This document shows, piece by piece, positions 10,559 to 22,440 of a stretch of DNA of 64,000 nt. Position 1 is the first letter of the stretch. The number at the start of each line of letters is the position of its first letter. This DNA is from Azolla caroliniana (taxonomy: Eukaryota > Polypodiophyta): assembly GCA_043228905.1 (NCBI GenBank), contig JBHGNT010000001.1:24676001-24740000 (forward strand), given 5' to 3'. A program made the translations under genes and the position numbers. Under the pieces are notes generated by a model. The model made no database searches, had not been told where the DNA came from, and was given only the letters and a program-made list of their open reading frames with translations.

Positions 10559-11006
10559 ATGGCTAAAATTAACGACCCGATGTCATCCGCTCAAGCGGAA
10601 GGAACTCAAGGGAATCCTCCTAGACAAATATCCACTGAGATGTATTTGGCACAAATAAGCCAATACCTTAGTTTCACCGCTCAACAAATGACCGAACTTC
10701 GGCAATCTCAGAGTGCTCTTGAGGCACGTGTCATTAGTCTACAACGTGAGACTAATAGACCTTATGAGCGACAAGGTGAACCATCATTTGTCGTTAAGCC
10801 ATTTACGGGAGACAAAAAGGAAAGAACCGAAGAAGCAATCTGCACATGGCTGGGACGATGTGAGTCTCATTTTGAGCTCTATCCCACGCCAGATAGTACG
10901 AAGATTGCATATGTCGACCGAGAACTCGGGGGTAAGGCCGCCGCCTGGTGGCGTGGGCTCCGTACTATGGGGAAATTGCCCGATACCTGGACAGATTTTG
11001 TCACGG

Positions 11007-11515
11007 TGTCGCGAAAATACGACGAGGATACGCGAACTTGAGGCAGGACCCCGGGGCCTCCGACCGAAGGATAATCACATGTGTGCGTTTATATTTTTAA
11101 CAATTAACAGAAAGAAGAAATTTAATCATTTTCATTAACAAAGGAAAAAGAAATTACAATATGTCCCAAGATTGGGATTTAGAAGTTTTAGGTTTACTAA
11201 GATTAATAGAAAAGAAAAAAATTAGGGGTTTTGAGAGATATCGCTTCCGTAGGGAAGATTAGGATTAGGTTATATGAGTATTATGGCTTCCGTAGGGAAT
11301 GTTTTTTCTTTTCTATTAATCTTAGTAAACCTAAAACTTCTAAATCCCAATCTTGGGACATATTGTAATTTCTTTTTCCTTTGTTAATGAAAATTATTAA
11401 ATTTCTTCTTTCTGTTAATTGTTAAAAATATAAACGCACACATGTGATTATCCTTCGGTCGGAGGCCCCGGGGTCCTGCCTCAAGTTCGCGTATCCTCGT
11501 CGTATTTTCGCGACA
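11007..11515. mobile_element. 509-bp foldback element in element A gag
   Basis: Two inverted arms of 214 bp (11007-11220 and 11302-11515) match with one mismatch that I can see, around an 81-bp loop. The ends are TGTCGCGAAAATACGACG and its complement. The flanks repeat ACGG (11003-11006 and 11516-11519), consistent with a 4-bp target duplication. Element E has no insertion at the same gag position. It encodes no protein. The loop holds two direct copies of GCTTCCGTAGGGAA (11243-11256 and 11286-11299). The TIR length suggests a foldback or MITE-like non-autonomous DNA transposon. The superfamily is uncertain: a 9-bp Mutator-type duplication is not seen. Confidence 0.88.
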
Positions 11516-14500
11516 ACGGTTTTTAAGGGCCAATTTTTGCAACCTCCCTCTCGAACCGAGGCAGCACAAGCTTTAATGAACCTCTCTAGCAAGAAATTTT
11601 CCTCGCTAGAAGACTATGTTCACCATGCTAGAACCCAAATCCAAAAATCAGGTCTAGAAGGGGACAATTGGTTGATAGCTTGTTTTGTCAATGGCATCCC
11701 CAATTCGGACTATCACTGGATATTGCATGATAAGGATCCAAAATCCTTCGAAGAGGCCATTAAAATAGTTCTTCACTATCAACGCACTTCAAAGAAGGAC
11801 CACAACAAACCCAACGAAGCGCCCGGGACTAAGCAGTCGCAATTTGTTGGGAAACGCAAGACACCCAACGAATTCCTAGATCACGATTGTAAGCGACAAC
11901 ATCCTTTTTGCGTATTCTGGAAAAAGAAGGGTCACACAAAAGAGCAATGTTGAAAGCTCCAACGAAAAGAGCACGATAGCAAACCTAAAGCTTCAGACCA
12001 TAAAGGTCAGATTCCTAATGTCCTTCTGGTCTATACACATCATTTAAGTAATTGTCAATGTTCTTTCCCTCACTATGTATTGGGTCCCAATGATTTACTA
12101 CATGCAAACGAGTATATCAATGGATCTCCTGTACAATTTTTATTTGATTCGGGAAGCTCACACAATTTTGTGAATGATCGTTTGGTTCAGATATGGGGAA
12201 TCCAACCCACCGTAAGTGATCACACCTACACGGTGCACTTGGCTGATGGAAGAGTACAATACATCAACAGGGCGATTCATTCATTAGGAATTTCTATTGA
12301 TACTTATATAGAGGAAGTAGACTTCCATGTAATGAATCTTTGTACCACCGATGTAATACTGGGTTATCCTTGGTTTTATAATAAAAACTCTTCTTTATTT
12401 ATTTATTGGGTTCGCCATTCCATTTCTTTTGTACTGAACGATTGTACACATTTTATTCAATGTATCAAAAAACAATCCCTCTCGATTGTTTCCTTGTGTT
12501 CATCAAAATCCGAGTTGTCTTGTTCTACGTTATTTTATTGTGTACTTGATCCGGACATTCACGTTTACAATATCAATAACGTCCCGGTTCAATTAACATA
12601 TTTTGAACAACAACTTGATGAAATCTTAAATTATTTTCATGATGTTTTTCCAAGTGAACTACCTAATGGGTTACCTCCTAAACGTAATATAGACCATCGT
12701 ATAGATATTGTACCTGGTGTTGCACCAATAAGTATACCTCCATATCGCTTAAGTCGATCCGAAGAAGATAAGGTATCTAAGCAACTCAAGGACTATTTAC
12801 GAATGGGTTATATACGTTATAGTAAATCTCCATGGGGTGCACCAGTTCTCTTGGTAAAAAAGAAAGAGGGCACATGGTGTATGTGTATTAATTACCGACG
12901 CTTGAATAAAGTGACAATCAAGAATTCGTACCCATTGCCCCGGGCTGACGATCTAATTGACCGTCTCCAGGGAGCTCGGTATTTTACGAAACTTGAATTC
13001 CGTATTGGCTACCATCAAATACGAATAAGTGAGGACGATGTTCCTAAAACGGCATTTCGTACGCGTTATGGCCATTACGAGTTTTTGGTTATGCCTTTTG
13101 GTTTGACCAATGCTCCAGCTACTTTTCAACAAGAAATGAATGACATTTTCCGAGAACAACTTGGAAAATTTGTCGTTATTTTCTTGGATGATATTTTAGT
13201 TTATAGCCATACATTAAAAGAACATGCTAGACATGTCCGCTTCATTTTACAAACATTGCGTGACAAACAGTTTTATGCGAAGATCTCAAAATGTGAGTTC
13301 TTCAAGAAATCAATTACTTATCTAGGACATCTCATAACCAAACGAGGAGTTGAAATTGATCCTTCTCGCATTGAGAAAATCAAGTTTTGGCCCACTCTTC
13401 GGAATATTCGAGAAGTTCGATCATTCCTTGGTTTTGTCGGGTTTTTGCAAAAGTCTCTTCGTAATTACTCCCAATTGACGACGCCATTTACTGATCTTTT
13501 AAAAGGTCAAACGTGTAAGTCTACAAAACCTATTGTGTGGAATGCTACACTAGACCTCGCCTTTAAGGAACTCAAGGACCTGGTTTGCAAGGCTCCTTCA
13601 CTTCTTTTACCTGATCCTTCAAAACCTTTTGAGGTTGAAACCGATGCAAGCAATTATGCTATAGGTGTTGTCTTGTATCAAGATGGTAAACCAATAGCAT
13701 TCGAGAGTAAGAAACTTGATTCTGCTCAATGTCGGTATACCGTTCAAGAAAAGGAATTATTTTCAGTTATACATGCGCTCAAAACATGGCACCATTATCT
13801 TTATGGAAATCTCTTTGTGGTAACTACGGACCACGAGTCCTTGAAATATTTTTGTGACCAACAAGACCTGAAAGGTCGTAAGGCACGATGGGTTGATCTC
13901 ATCAAGGACTTTGATTTTTCCATACGATATCGTAAAGATTCCATGAACACTGTCGTTGATGCACTAAGTCGCATCCGTGAAGTTAACATGCTTAGCTTCA
14001 CAGAAATAACATCAGATCTTTATGATCACCTTCGAGGAAAGTATCATGATGACAGTTATTTTGCAAAATACTGGGCAAGAGTTGAGTCTGGAACAGACAC
14101 CACCACATCCTCGAAGGAATACTTCCACATTGCTAACGGTTTGCTCTACCGTAATGGGAGGGTTTGTGTTCCAGATTTACCCGAGGTCAAAAAGAGGATT
14201 CTTTTTTAATGACATGATGCACCCTCAACCGGGCACCCTAGAATACATCGTACACTCGTTCTCATCTCCACTCAATTTTATTGGCCTAAGATGCGTCTTG
14301 ACATACATAGCTATGTGATTAAATGTCACCAGTGTCAAGTTAACAAAGCCGAGCGACTTAAAGCCGTAGGACTTTTACATCCCTTGGACATTCCCAATAA
14401 TAAGTGGGAAAGTATATCCATGGATTTTATTGTTAGCCTTCCTCGCACCCAAAAAGGTCATGATGCCATCTGGGTTGTCGTTGATCGACTAACTAAAATG

Positions 14501-15474
14501 GCCAGATTTATTGCTACTAAAACCACAGTTACATCTCCTGAATTGGCTTACCAATTCGTTGACAAATTATTTCATTTTTATGGGTTACCGATGGATATCG
14601 TGAGTGATCGAGATCCAAAGTTTACTAGTGACTTCTAGATGCAAGTCTTTAAGAAGTTAGAAACTACGTTGAGCATGAGCTCCACGGATCATCCTCAATC
14701 CGATGGACAGACAGAACGAGTAAATCAAATTATTGAGGACATGCTTCGAGCATACGTTGGTGCAAAATCAACAAAATGGGAACGTTATCTCCCAATTTTG
14801 GAGTTTGCTTATAACAGCTCCAAGCATACGTCGACGGGATATAGTCCTTTTATGTTGATGTATGGTTTTCAGCCACGAGCTCCGATTGATGTTAATATAC
14901 ATCATGATGAGTTACGAAGTGCGCAAAACTTTCTTCGGGATATGCAAGATATGTTGCATATTGCACGAGATAATATAAAAACAGCTCAAGATAGAACGCG
15001 TTTTATGTCGATCATCATAGGCAACCTCGTGTATTCAACCCTGGACAGAAGGTATTTTTACGTGTACCTCACAATTCTAAGACATTGTCTACGGGGTAAG
15101 TGCGCTAAGTTAGCCCCACGGTTTTGTGAACCTTTTACAGTCCTCAAATGCATTGGGTCATCAGCCTATTGTCTCGCTCTTCCCGATGGTTTTGGAATTC
15201 ATCCAGTCTTCCATGTGAGTCATCTAAAAGAACTTCTAGGTTTTGGTGACAACATAGTTACAACTGAAACTCTGGTTACTTCTGAAGATTTATCTTCGAA
15301 ACCACATGTACCAGAAAGAATTCTCGATGTTAAAACAAAAAAGTTACGTACTAAAGAAATCCGAGAATTTAAAATTAAATGGATGGACAAATCTATCAAA
15401 GATGCCACATGGGAACGCGAGAATACTCTAAGAACAAACTTCCCTAACTTTCCATTGCAAGAGTGCAATGTTTT

Positions 15475-15488
15475 AAAGAAGGGGAGTA
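15475..15488 (+). promoter_or_regulatory. Element A polypurine tract
   Basis: AAAGAAGGGGAGTA abuts the 3' LTR. It also codes for the last residues of pol. Confidence 0.85.
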
Positions 15489-15942
15489 TGTTACGGGCAT
15501 GACCATCTAATATCCCGTGGTGAGAATTTACCGTAGTTTTCTATACACGTGGATAAGTGTGAGGGTTAAACGAGAGTGTAAAGAAGGGGAGGATTACTTT
15601 TAATCCTCGGGATTGAGACAACCCATTAGGTCAAGTGTGAACTTGCCTGGGGGCTTGGGTATCGCTATAAATAAGAGGCCTACCTACCCTCATTTGATGA
15701 TCTTTTGACTACATCGAGACTCTGCTCTTGTGGTGGGTCAACTCTTGTAGTGAGCGCGCCAGCACCAGGTACGACTCGACGCCACGGCGGTAGTATGGGA
15801 CGCCGATCGAGGCTCGAGTCCATCTCGATCCCTTCGCTCGAGGGTGGTCGGGTGGATCGGCACCCTTCTTTCTCTTTCTCCTTTCTATTTATCATTAGTT
15901 TATCCTTATCTTAAGCTTACTTTAGTACCTAGATCTCTAATA
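15489..15942 (+). repeat. Element A 3' LTR
   Basis: 454 bp, the partner of 3805-4259, followed by the target duplication ATGAC at 15943-15947. Confidence 0.93.
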
Positions 15943-15947
15943 ATGAC

Positions 15948-17892
15948 ATTGGTCGTGGCACAAATTTCGGCAGCTCAAACACAATTACCCAACCTCCAAT
16001 TGAACTGGCGTCTGTTTCCACGGCCTTTAACAACCTCCCCAACAAAAGTTGGGATGATCCGCGTCATGCGATGTTTCCTACATACATACTTAGACATCCC
16101 TTACCCAGACATCCAAGCCAACATTCGTTTTGAGCAACTCCTATTGGTGCTCCTTGACTCCCCCCTTACAAGTCCCCAACATTCAAACAGTGTCGCCACC
16201 TGTCGTAGGGTCTCACATTTGATTTGAATAAAGACCCAACGTGCCATCAGGTGGTCAGCCTTTAGACCTGTGTCAACATACTCCCTGCCCATCCCAGTTT
16301 ACATTAGTTCTGGTAGGACCCCCCCTCTTCCTTCGTCGGCTAAAACACATCCACATGGCTCATTGGTCCCAATAAGGACTTCTTCAAAACAACCGATCAA
16401 ATGCAAGAAATTCGCGTACTTCCCCTCAACATCTGACGTCTTCGCCACCACCTTCACCATCGACCACCCCCCGATGAACCCGCAACTTTGGCCGCCGACA
16501 AACCCGCTGACGCCCCGAGCTCACCACCCACGGTGCACCCAAGAGTGTGTACTCATTAGGTTGGGGGGGATCTTAAGCTCTTGGATTTTACCACGATCAG
16601 TCATGAAGAATGGTGTATCAACAAGGACATAGTACGGCTAAATGAACTATGAAGAGCAAATGGCAAGAGGAAAAGGAGCTAATTGTCATCCAAGTGTGAA
16701 AGAGTCAAACCCTAAATGTAAATACTATATAAACCACATTGTGGTGTCTTTGTAAGGGTTCTTCCATTTGTAAAGTTCTTTGTAGTGATTAAGAGTTTAA
16801 GCTTCAGGACTCTCTTCTCTCCTTGTAAACCTTTGAGCTTAAGAGAGATTGGTGATAGTGTTTAATAGAGAAAACATTAAGCTCTCTTCCTTGTTGGTGC
16901 TAGACTTCTTAGCAAGAGGGTAATAAAGAATATCTTTACTTCCATTATCTATGAGAGTGAACGAGAGAGAGAGTGTGAGAGAGATATAATATATTCTTAA
17001 TCATTGTTTAATCGTTAACTGTGACTTGTGAGGTTCAAATGTGAGTGACGATCATCTTCGCCCGATTCGCCATCGAAAGGGTATACACCAGTCCGAGTTC
17101 CGCACGACATCAAGGAGGGTTTAACTCCATCAATACATAGATCTTACACAGTACCGTTGTCGTGTCGTTCGGCTCCGAATCGTTGCGTGAGTCGGGCGGG
17201 AACCACTAAGGTTTTGGACTAGGACTCAGGAGAAAAGAAATTTCTAAGGCAATGAAGAGTATGAAATATGTTGTAAGAAAGAAAGATATGAAAAACTCGT
17301 GAATCCCACGAGTATAGTGTTTTAGTGAGTACTCAGATTAAGAGAGAAAAATAGTTAGCAAATTCGTGAATCCCACGATTATATTATATTAATCCACCCT
17401 TGTAAAATAAGCAACAACCCCCCCATACATCTTTCTCTCCTCCTTATATAAGGATGGAAGAGGCTAAGCATAGCTTCATGCTTTTTCTAAAGTGTTCATG
17501 CACACTAAATGTGCATGAGTTGCCTTTTTACACTATGCTTTTATTTCCTAAATATAGTGCTCATGCTTGCTAGATGTGCACGAGTCATTTTTTATTGGTG
17601 TACATTTTTCTTATAAATAAAGTATTCACGCATTCAAAAAAATGCATGACTTACCTTTTAATAAAGGTAGGCGTAAATAAAGGTCTTATATATATTAAAT
17701 CTATATTTAGAACACCTAGGATAAGTTAGTATAATGGTAAGGTTGGGGTTTGTTTATGTGAATGTATAAGGTTTGAATCTTGCCCTATGCATGTAATAAA
17801 AAAATTTAATATTTTATTTTATTTATTATACTGTACTTTAAATCGGATATAGTATTTTACATATTTCACATAGTGTGTGATTCACACTACGA
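15948..17892. other. Retrotransposon-like non-coding debris
   Basis: I do not recognise a gene. Two weak open stretches (about 15949-16227 and 16270-16632, proline- and serine-rich) have no motif I can name. A plus-strand promoter-like stretch with CTATATAAACC near 16724 and the minus-strand stretch 17040-17892 (CTTATATAAGG near 17444, CGTGGGATTCACGA repeated twice, minus-strand start TGTCGTAGTGTGAATC at 17892) look like LTR material. I found no partner LTR and no target duplication. Confidence 0.35.
17725..17790 (+). repeat. tRNA-like (SINE or tRNA fossil) sequence
   Basis: GTTAGTATAATGGTAAGG closely resembles the D-arm/A-box region of a plant tRNA. AAGGTTTGAATCTTGCCC about 40 bp later resembles a T-arm/B box. 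The anticodon arm is poor, so it is probably a tRNA-derived fossil. Confidence 0.45.
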
Positions 17893-20800
17893 CACCATGG
17901 AAACCAATTGTTGTTTCAAGGACACATCCCAAATTTGATAGATATATTGAAGGAGAAAGTAAAGATAGGAATTTTAGAACTATCCAACGCACCTTGATTC
18001 AAAATTTCGAAGAAGAATGAGACCACAAGGGAAGGGAGTAGCAATGTCGCATAAATGTGTGTCTATGTCCTGGGGGACCACAAGGGACTTGAACCAAGGA
18101 GGGCATGATGTTGTGAGAAGACTTCTAAACCCCTTAGTGGGTTTCGTTGTGTAATTTCCCCTTTTGGTGAATTGCATTCTAGACTCGAGGAAACAATAGA
18201 ATTGATGAAAACCTAGACCCAAGTTGAGTAAACTCTAGATTTGAGGAAACCTCAAAGTCAAGGAAAACCAAGACTCAATTCAAGGAAAGTTGAAACTCAT
18301 GGAACCCTTAGAGTCAAGGAAACTTTAGATTCAAGGAAAGCTTAGACTCGATTCAAGAAAATCTTTCGACTTGAGGAAACCTCAAAGTTGAGGAATTCCC
18401 TCACCTTTTATCAATGTCGCAATTCAAACACGTTGCCTCTTTCACATTCTCTCCCTTTTACCACGATAGCGCTCAAGTGGCTAAGCACATGATTAGGGCT
18501 TAGTACACTTTTTTAGTACAATGAAAGTATATTAAGGTAACGTCCACTAATTTGTTCACAAATTATATTCCCCTTTCCGAAAGCAGGGTTTACAATGAGC
18601 AATTACAAATGAGGAATACAAAGAGATACTTTCAAGGAAAATAGCTACAAAGAAATAGAATAAACTAGGAGAAAGGATTCTTAACTTTTGGTGGCCCAAG
18701 CTCACAAGCATCAGTTGTTGCACCCTTTGTTATAGCTTTCATGCCCTCTTGAATATCCTCCTTCATTAGTCACTTTCATCTTCATCCATCGCTTGAATAT
18801 CCCAAGAAAGATTTTTTTCTCAAAGAGTCACTTGTGCATTGTGGGTTTTGTTGCATAGTTGAAGTAAATGTTCTCTACAAAATGCATCAAGATGGTTCAT
18901 CTTGCCTACTCTAGAAACTCCCTAGCTTTTTTTGCCATGGTTGGTAGTTTTGTGGTCTTTCCAAACATTTTGATCAGTTTTCAAATGCTCCTTCCATAGG
19001 GCAAAGTTTTTTATCTCAAATTGTGTGTATATTGCTGGAAAATGTCCTTACAAATCCCAATTATCAATTTAATTGAAATTGGTTTCATCATAAGAATAGC
19101 TCCCTCAAACTAACTAGTTCTAATACCATTTTATTAGAGTAACGACTTGTAGGAGGGAAAGGAAGAAATGTGCACTGAGAGTAGTCAAGAGAACTAGCTT
19201 TGCATCAACCCTTTATATAGCCAATATACAATGTAATTTGGGACTTTTTAGTGTATAATGGACATTTTGGGTGTAGAGTTTTTATGTCTGGCAACACTCT
19301 ATATTTAACGCGATAGAAAATGGAAATTTTGTACTCAATTGTTTCTAAATCCGTGTCTATGGTTTTTCTTGTTGAAGTGACATTTATTGAGAAATCTCAA
19401 AAGGAAGTTAAGGGATTCTACATTTGAGTGGTCAATGGTTTGGATATGCCATCAAACACCATAGGTGCAACTTCATGCCAACTTCCCTCCATTTTATAAA
19501 CCTTGCACCGGCCATATGATCATAAAGAGGTTTTATCCTTTGAGTAACAACTTTGACTTCTCGAACTCCACCATCCATAACTCAACAACTAATTTACGAT
19601 CCTCCAAGTTTGTTATACTAGTCTCATTCCACTACATTACCTAAGCATTTGTTGTCATGGACATGTGTAAAGTCAAGCCTAATACGCAATCAATTGTATC
19701 ATCACAATTGCATGCATCATGTCCCCTACATTGAGGGGATTAAAACCATGGATTCAAAACTTCCACTAACTTTACATCCACCAAGTCTATAGCAGCAAAA
19801 AGCTTACAAGAATCCAAAATGGTGATCATCTTGAATGTCAACATAGTTCATTCTATCGAGCTTGCCCTTCAAAAGCATTGTTTGTCATGGCCTTGTCTCA
19901 TCAACAAGTCCAACTTGTTCATACCATTTAATTCTCTTGATAGAGTGCGCATCATCCTTCTTCACATGTTTCTTAAATCTCTTCCTCTAACTCTTGTCAT
20001 CCAACTTGTCCATAAGCATTATATCTCTTATACCATATAAATTTCAAGTGGATAGGACCAACACAATCAAATTGAAAGACAAAGAGACATAATAGAAGAA
20101 ATAGAGATAATAATATATAGCAAAGCATTTAAGCATGACTATGAATAGATGGGTAACACAATGAATGTGTAAGCATTTGTGCTTCTAAGCAAACATATGC
20201 AAATGCAATAAGTTTAACAATCTAGTTTACTCAACTATGGTTGCTTTTATAGGAGTAGGCTTCCTAGCCTAATGATTATGTTAGGCTAGTTCATTACCTC
20301 CTCAACCACCCACTCTTCCGGATCATGATCAAAAGTTCTAATAGGTCTTGTGCCAACAACATCTTCAACATGTAAAAGATGTTACAATAACTCAAAACTA
20401 GAGCACATATCTAATAATATGTGTGGAACCATAAACATGTCCCTTAGATGGTTGTGGCCATCTTTATTGTTAGTTATTTATAAACTTACTTTGGGAGGAT
20501 ATTTCTATTAGTTAGATGTACGTGTTGTTTCTTTTCATTGGATGAGATGATATATGTAGCCTTGTGCCCATCTATCCATGAAGATTTAATATGTAACTTC
20601 TTCTAAGGTTGCACATCCTCTCCCTAGACAAACTTCTACATATTATTTTCTAGCATTAAGGCACTTCTTTATCTGTGCCAATAAATTAGCATACTTTGTG
20701 GGTTTTTACCTCACTTTGAAGTTTCAACCACTTGCTTATAAATTGGTACTATCAAAATATGTTTTTAAGAGGAATGTACATCTACAATGAAATTATGACA

Positions 20801-21095
20801 TATAAGAGTTATGGGATTTCTCTGGAGGTAAAGTTTTAAGGAAACACGCAATATTAGCCCAATTGTATTAAGATTCAATAGATGTGCAACACATGACAAG
20901 TAGAAAGGGTTTCTAAGTTACCATAAGTAACTAGAGTGCTCATATATAAAGTTCATTTAGGAACTTTATAGATACAAGAAAATACTTTAAACTTGGAATT
21001 TCAATGAGCCTAAACTAAATGCGAATGGAGCGGAGAAAGATGAGATGGATAAGAAAAGTTATAGGGTTTTAAAGTTATTAGGGTTATAGAGTTGA
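17893..21095. other. No recognisable gene
   Basis: AT-rich, with short unrelated open stretches only. Apart from the degenerate repeat at 18180-18400, I note GTTCTAATACCATTTTATTA near 19117, which reads on the minus strand like a decayed primer-site/LTR junction (TGGTATTAGAAC). Nothing else is supportable. Confidence 0.4.
18180..18400. repeat. Degenerate minisatellite, about 20-25 bp unit
   Basis: Roughly ten imperfect copies of a motif like GAAACCTTAGACTCAAGGAAA follow one another. Copies differ in length and sequence, so the array is old. Confidence 0.6.
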
Positions 21096-22019
21096 GGAAG
21101 AGGATTTGGGGTTGGGGTTTATGATTAGGATTTGAAATTAGGGTTGGGGTTTGGCATTTAGGGTTAAGGGACATTGGCTTAATCCCTAATCACTAGACCG
21201 TAAAAGGAATTGAAAAATATACTCATCTACACCTTCTATCCTTTACTATGTTAAATAGTTATTTTTCCATTCATCCACTTATTCTCATAGTTAATTAAAC
21301 AAAAAAAAATTAATTAACACAACAAAGGAAGAGGATTTGGGGTTGGGGTTTATGATTAGGATTTGAAATTAGGGTTGGGGTTTGGCATTTAGGGTTAAGG
21401 GACATTGGCTTAATCCCTAATCACTAGACCGTAAAAGGAATTGAAAAATATACTCATCTACACCTTCTATCCTTTACTATGTTAAATAGTTATTTTTCCA
21501 TTCATCCACTTATTCTCATAGTTAATTAAACAAAAAAAAATTAATTAACACAACAAAGGAAGAGGATTTGGGGTTGGGGTTTATGATTAGGATTTGAAAT
21601 TAGGGTTGGGGTTTGGCATTTAGGGTTAAGGGACATTGGCTTAATCCCTAATCACTAGACCGTAAAAGGAATTGAAAAATATACTCATCTACACCTTCTA
21701 TCCTTTACTATGTTAAATAGTTATTTTTCCATTCATCCACTTATTCTCATAGTTAATTAAACAAAAAAAAATTAATTAACACAACAAAGGAAGAGGATTT
21801 GGGGTTGGGGTTTATGATTAGGATTTGAAATTAGGGTTGGGGTTTGGCATTTAGGGTTAAGGGACATTGGCTTAATCCCTAATCACTAGACCGTAAAAGG
21901 AATTGAAAAATATACTCATCTACACCTTCTATCCTTTACTATGTTAAATAGTTATTTTTCCATTCATCCACTTATTCTCATAGTTAATTAAACAAAAAAA
22001 AATTAATTAACACAACAAA
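21096..22019. repeat. Four tandem copies of a 231-bp unit
   Basis: Units at 21096-21326, 21327-21557, 21558-21788 and 21789-22019. I see no difference between the copies. Each unit begins GGAAGAGGATTTGGGG, holds several telomere-like TTAGGG/TAGGGTT motifs in its first 90 bp, and ends in AACAAAAAAAAATTAATTAA followed by CACAACAAA. No reading frame runs through it. Confidence 0.95.
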
Positions 22020-22440
22020 ATATAGAAAGTTAGGATTCATGATTTTCTTGGAAAGTATCTAACAAGTTGGATTTGGATCAACTACGAACAATGGGTTTTA
22101 AAACCTAGTTAATTAACATAGCATTTAAAAAAAGCTAAAAATTGAGAGAAGAAAGAGAGGAAGAACAAGACAAATTGCCAAATTTGTTGGTAACTTTATA
22201 AGGACAAATGCATTTCACCTCATAGAGAGGCTCCTCGATGCCAAGTTAACTAAGAACCAAGTTATTATATATGTATTTAAAAAGTATAAAATGGAGAAAA
22301 ATGAGAGCATTGAGTATTAAAAATGAGAGCATTGAAGGGTAGTTTTATCCATTAGTTTGGTAAAATCAAATCTTTAGTAACTAGTTGATAACTATCATGT
22401 TCACACCATTGGAGCATATGTAATTATTCATAAGAAGAAG
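22020..22440. other. No recognisable gene
   Basis: AT-rich spacer between the 231-bp array and the LINE fragment. It shows nothing beyond a short direct repeat of AAAATGAGAGCATTGA near 22298 and 22319. Confidence 0.5.

Larger units (their letters stand above)
10559..15502 (+). pseudogene. Element A gag-pol, broken
   Basis: The start is ATG at 10559 (MAKINDPMSSAQ), aligned with the start of element E. The order is capsid, zinc knuckle, protease ([13 protein letters not shown] near 12140), reverse transcriptase (FLDD near 13184), RNase H ([11 protein letters not shown]), HHCC/DDE integrase and chromodomain-like tail. Breaks visible by comparison with E are: the foldback insertion at 11007-11515; a stop at 11951-11953 right after the zinc knuckle; two stops at 14207-14212; a stop at 14636-14638; a 1-bp loss near 15005; and a compensating 1-bp gain near 15092. 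The second cysteine of the zinc knuckle is tryptophan ([14 protein letters not shown]). The reading would end inside the 3' LTR, as in E. Confidence 0.92.
3805..15942 (+). mobile_element. Element A: Ty3/gypsy chromovirus, decayed, with two insertions
   Basis: This is a complete LTR element with LTRs at 3805-4259 and 15489-15942, flanked by the 5-bp target duplication ATGAC (3800-3804 and 15943-15947). A tRNA-Met-type primer site follows the 5' LTR and a purine tract precedes the 3' LTR. By eye the LTRs differ at about 15 substitutions and one indel, roughly 96-97% identity. Element B (4615-9230) sits in the leader and a foldback element (11007-11515) sits in gag. Gag-pol has several nonsense and frameshift changes, so this copy cannot encode its own proteins. 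It is the same family as the intact element E at 52676-59723 and the fragment at 48820-49752. It is inserted beside the older Ty3-type relic at 479-3720. Confidence 0.93.

Noticed and set aside
15949-16632. Two proline/serine-rich open stretches right of element A
   Set aside because: No recognisable domain, broken frame between them, and surrounding LTR-like debris. Not enough to call a gene.
17040-17892. Minus-strand solo LTR
   Set aside because: TATA-like box and a TG start are present, but I could find neither a convincing other end nor a target duplication.
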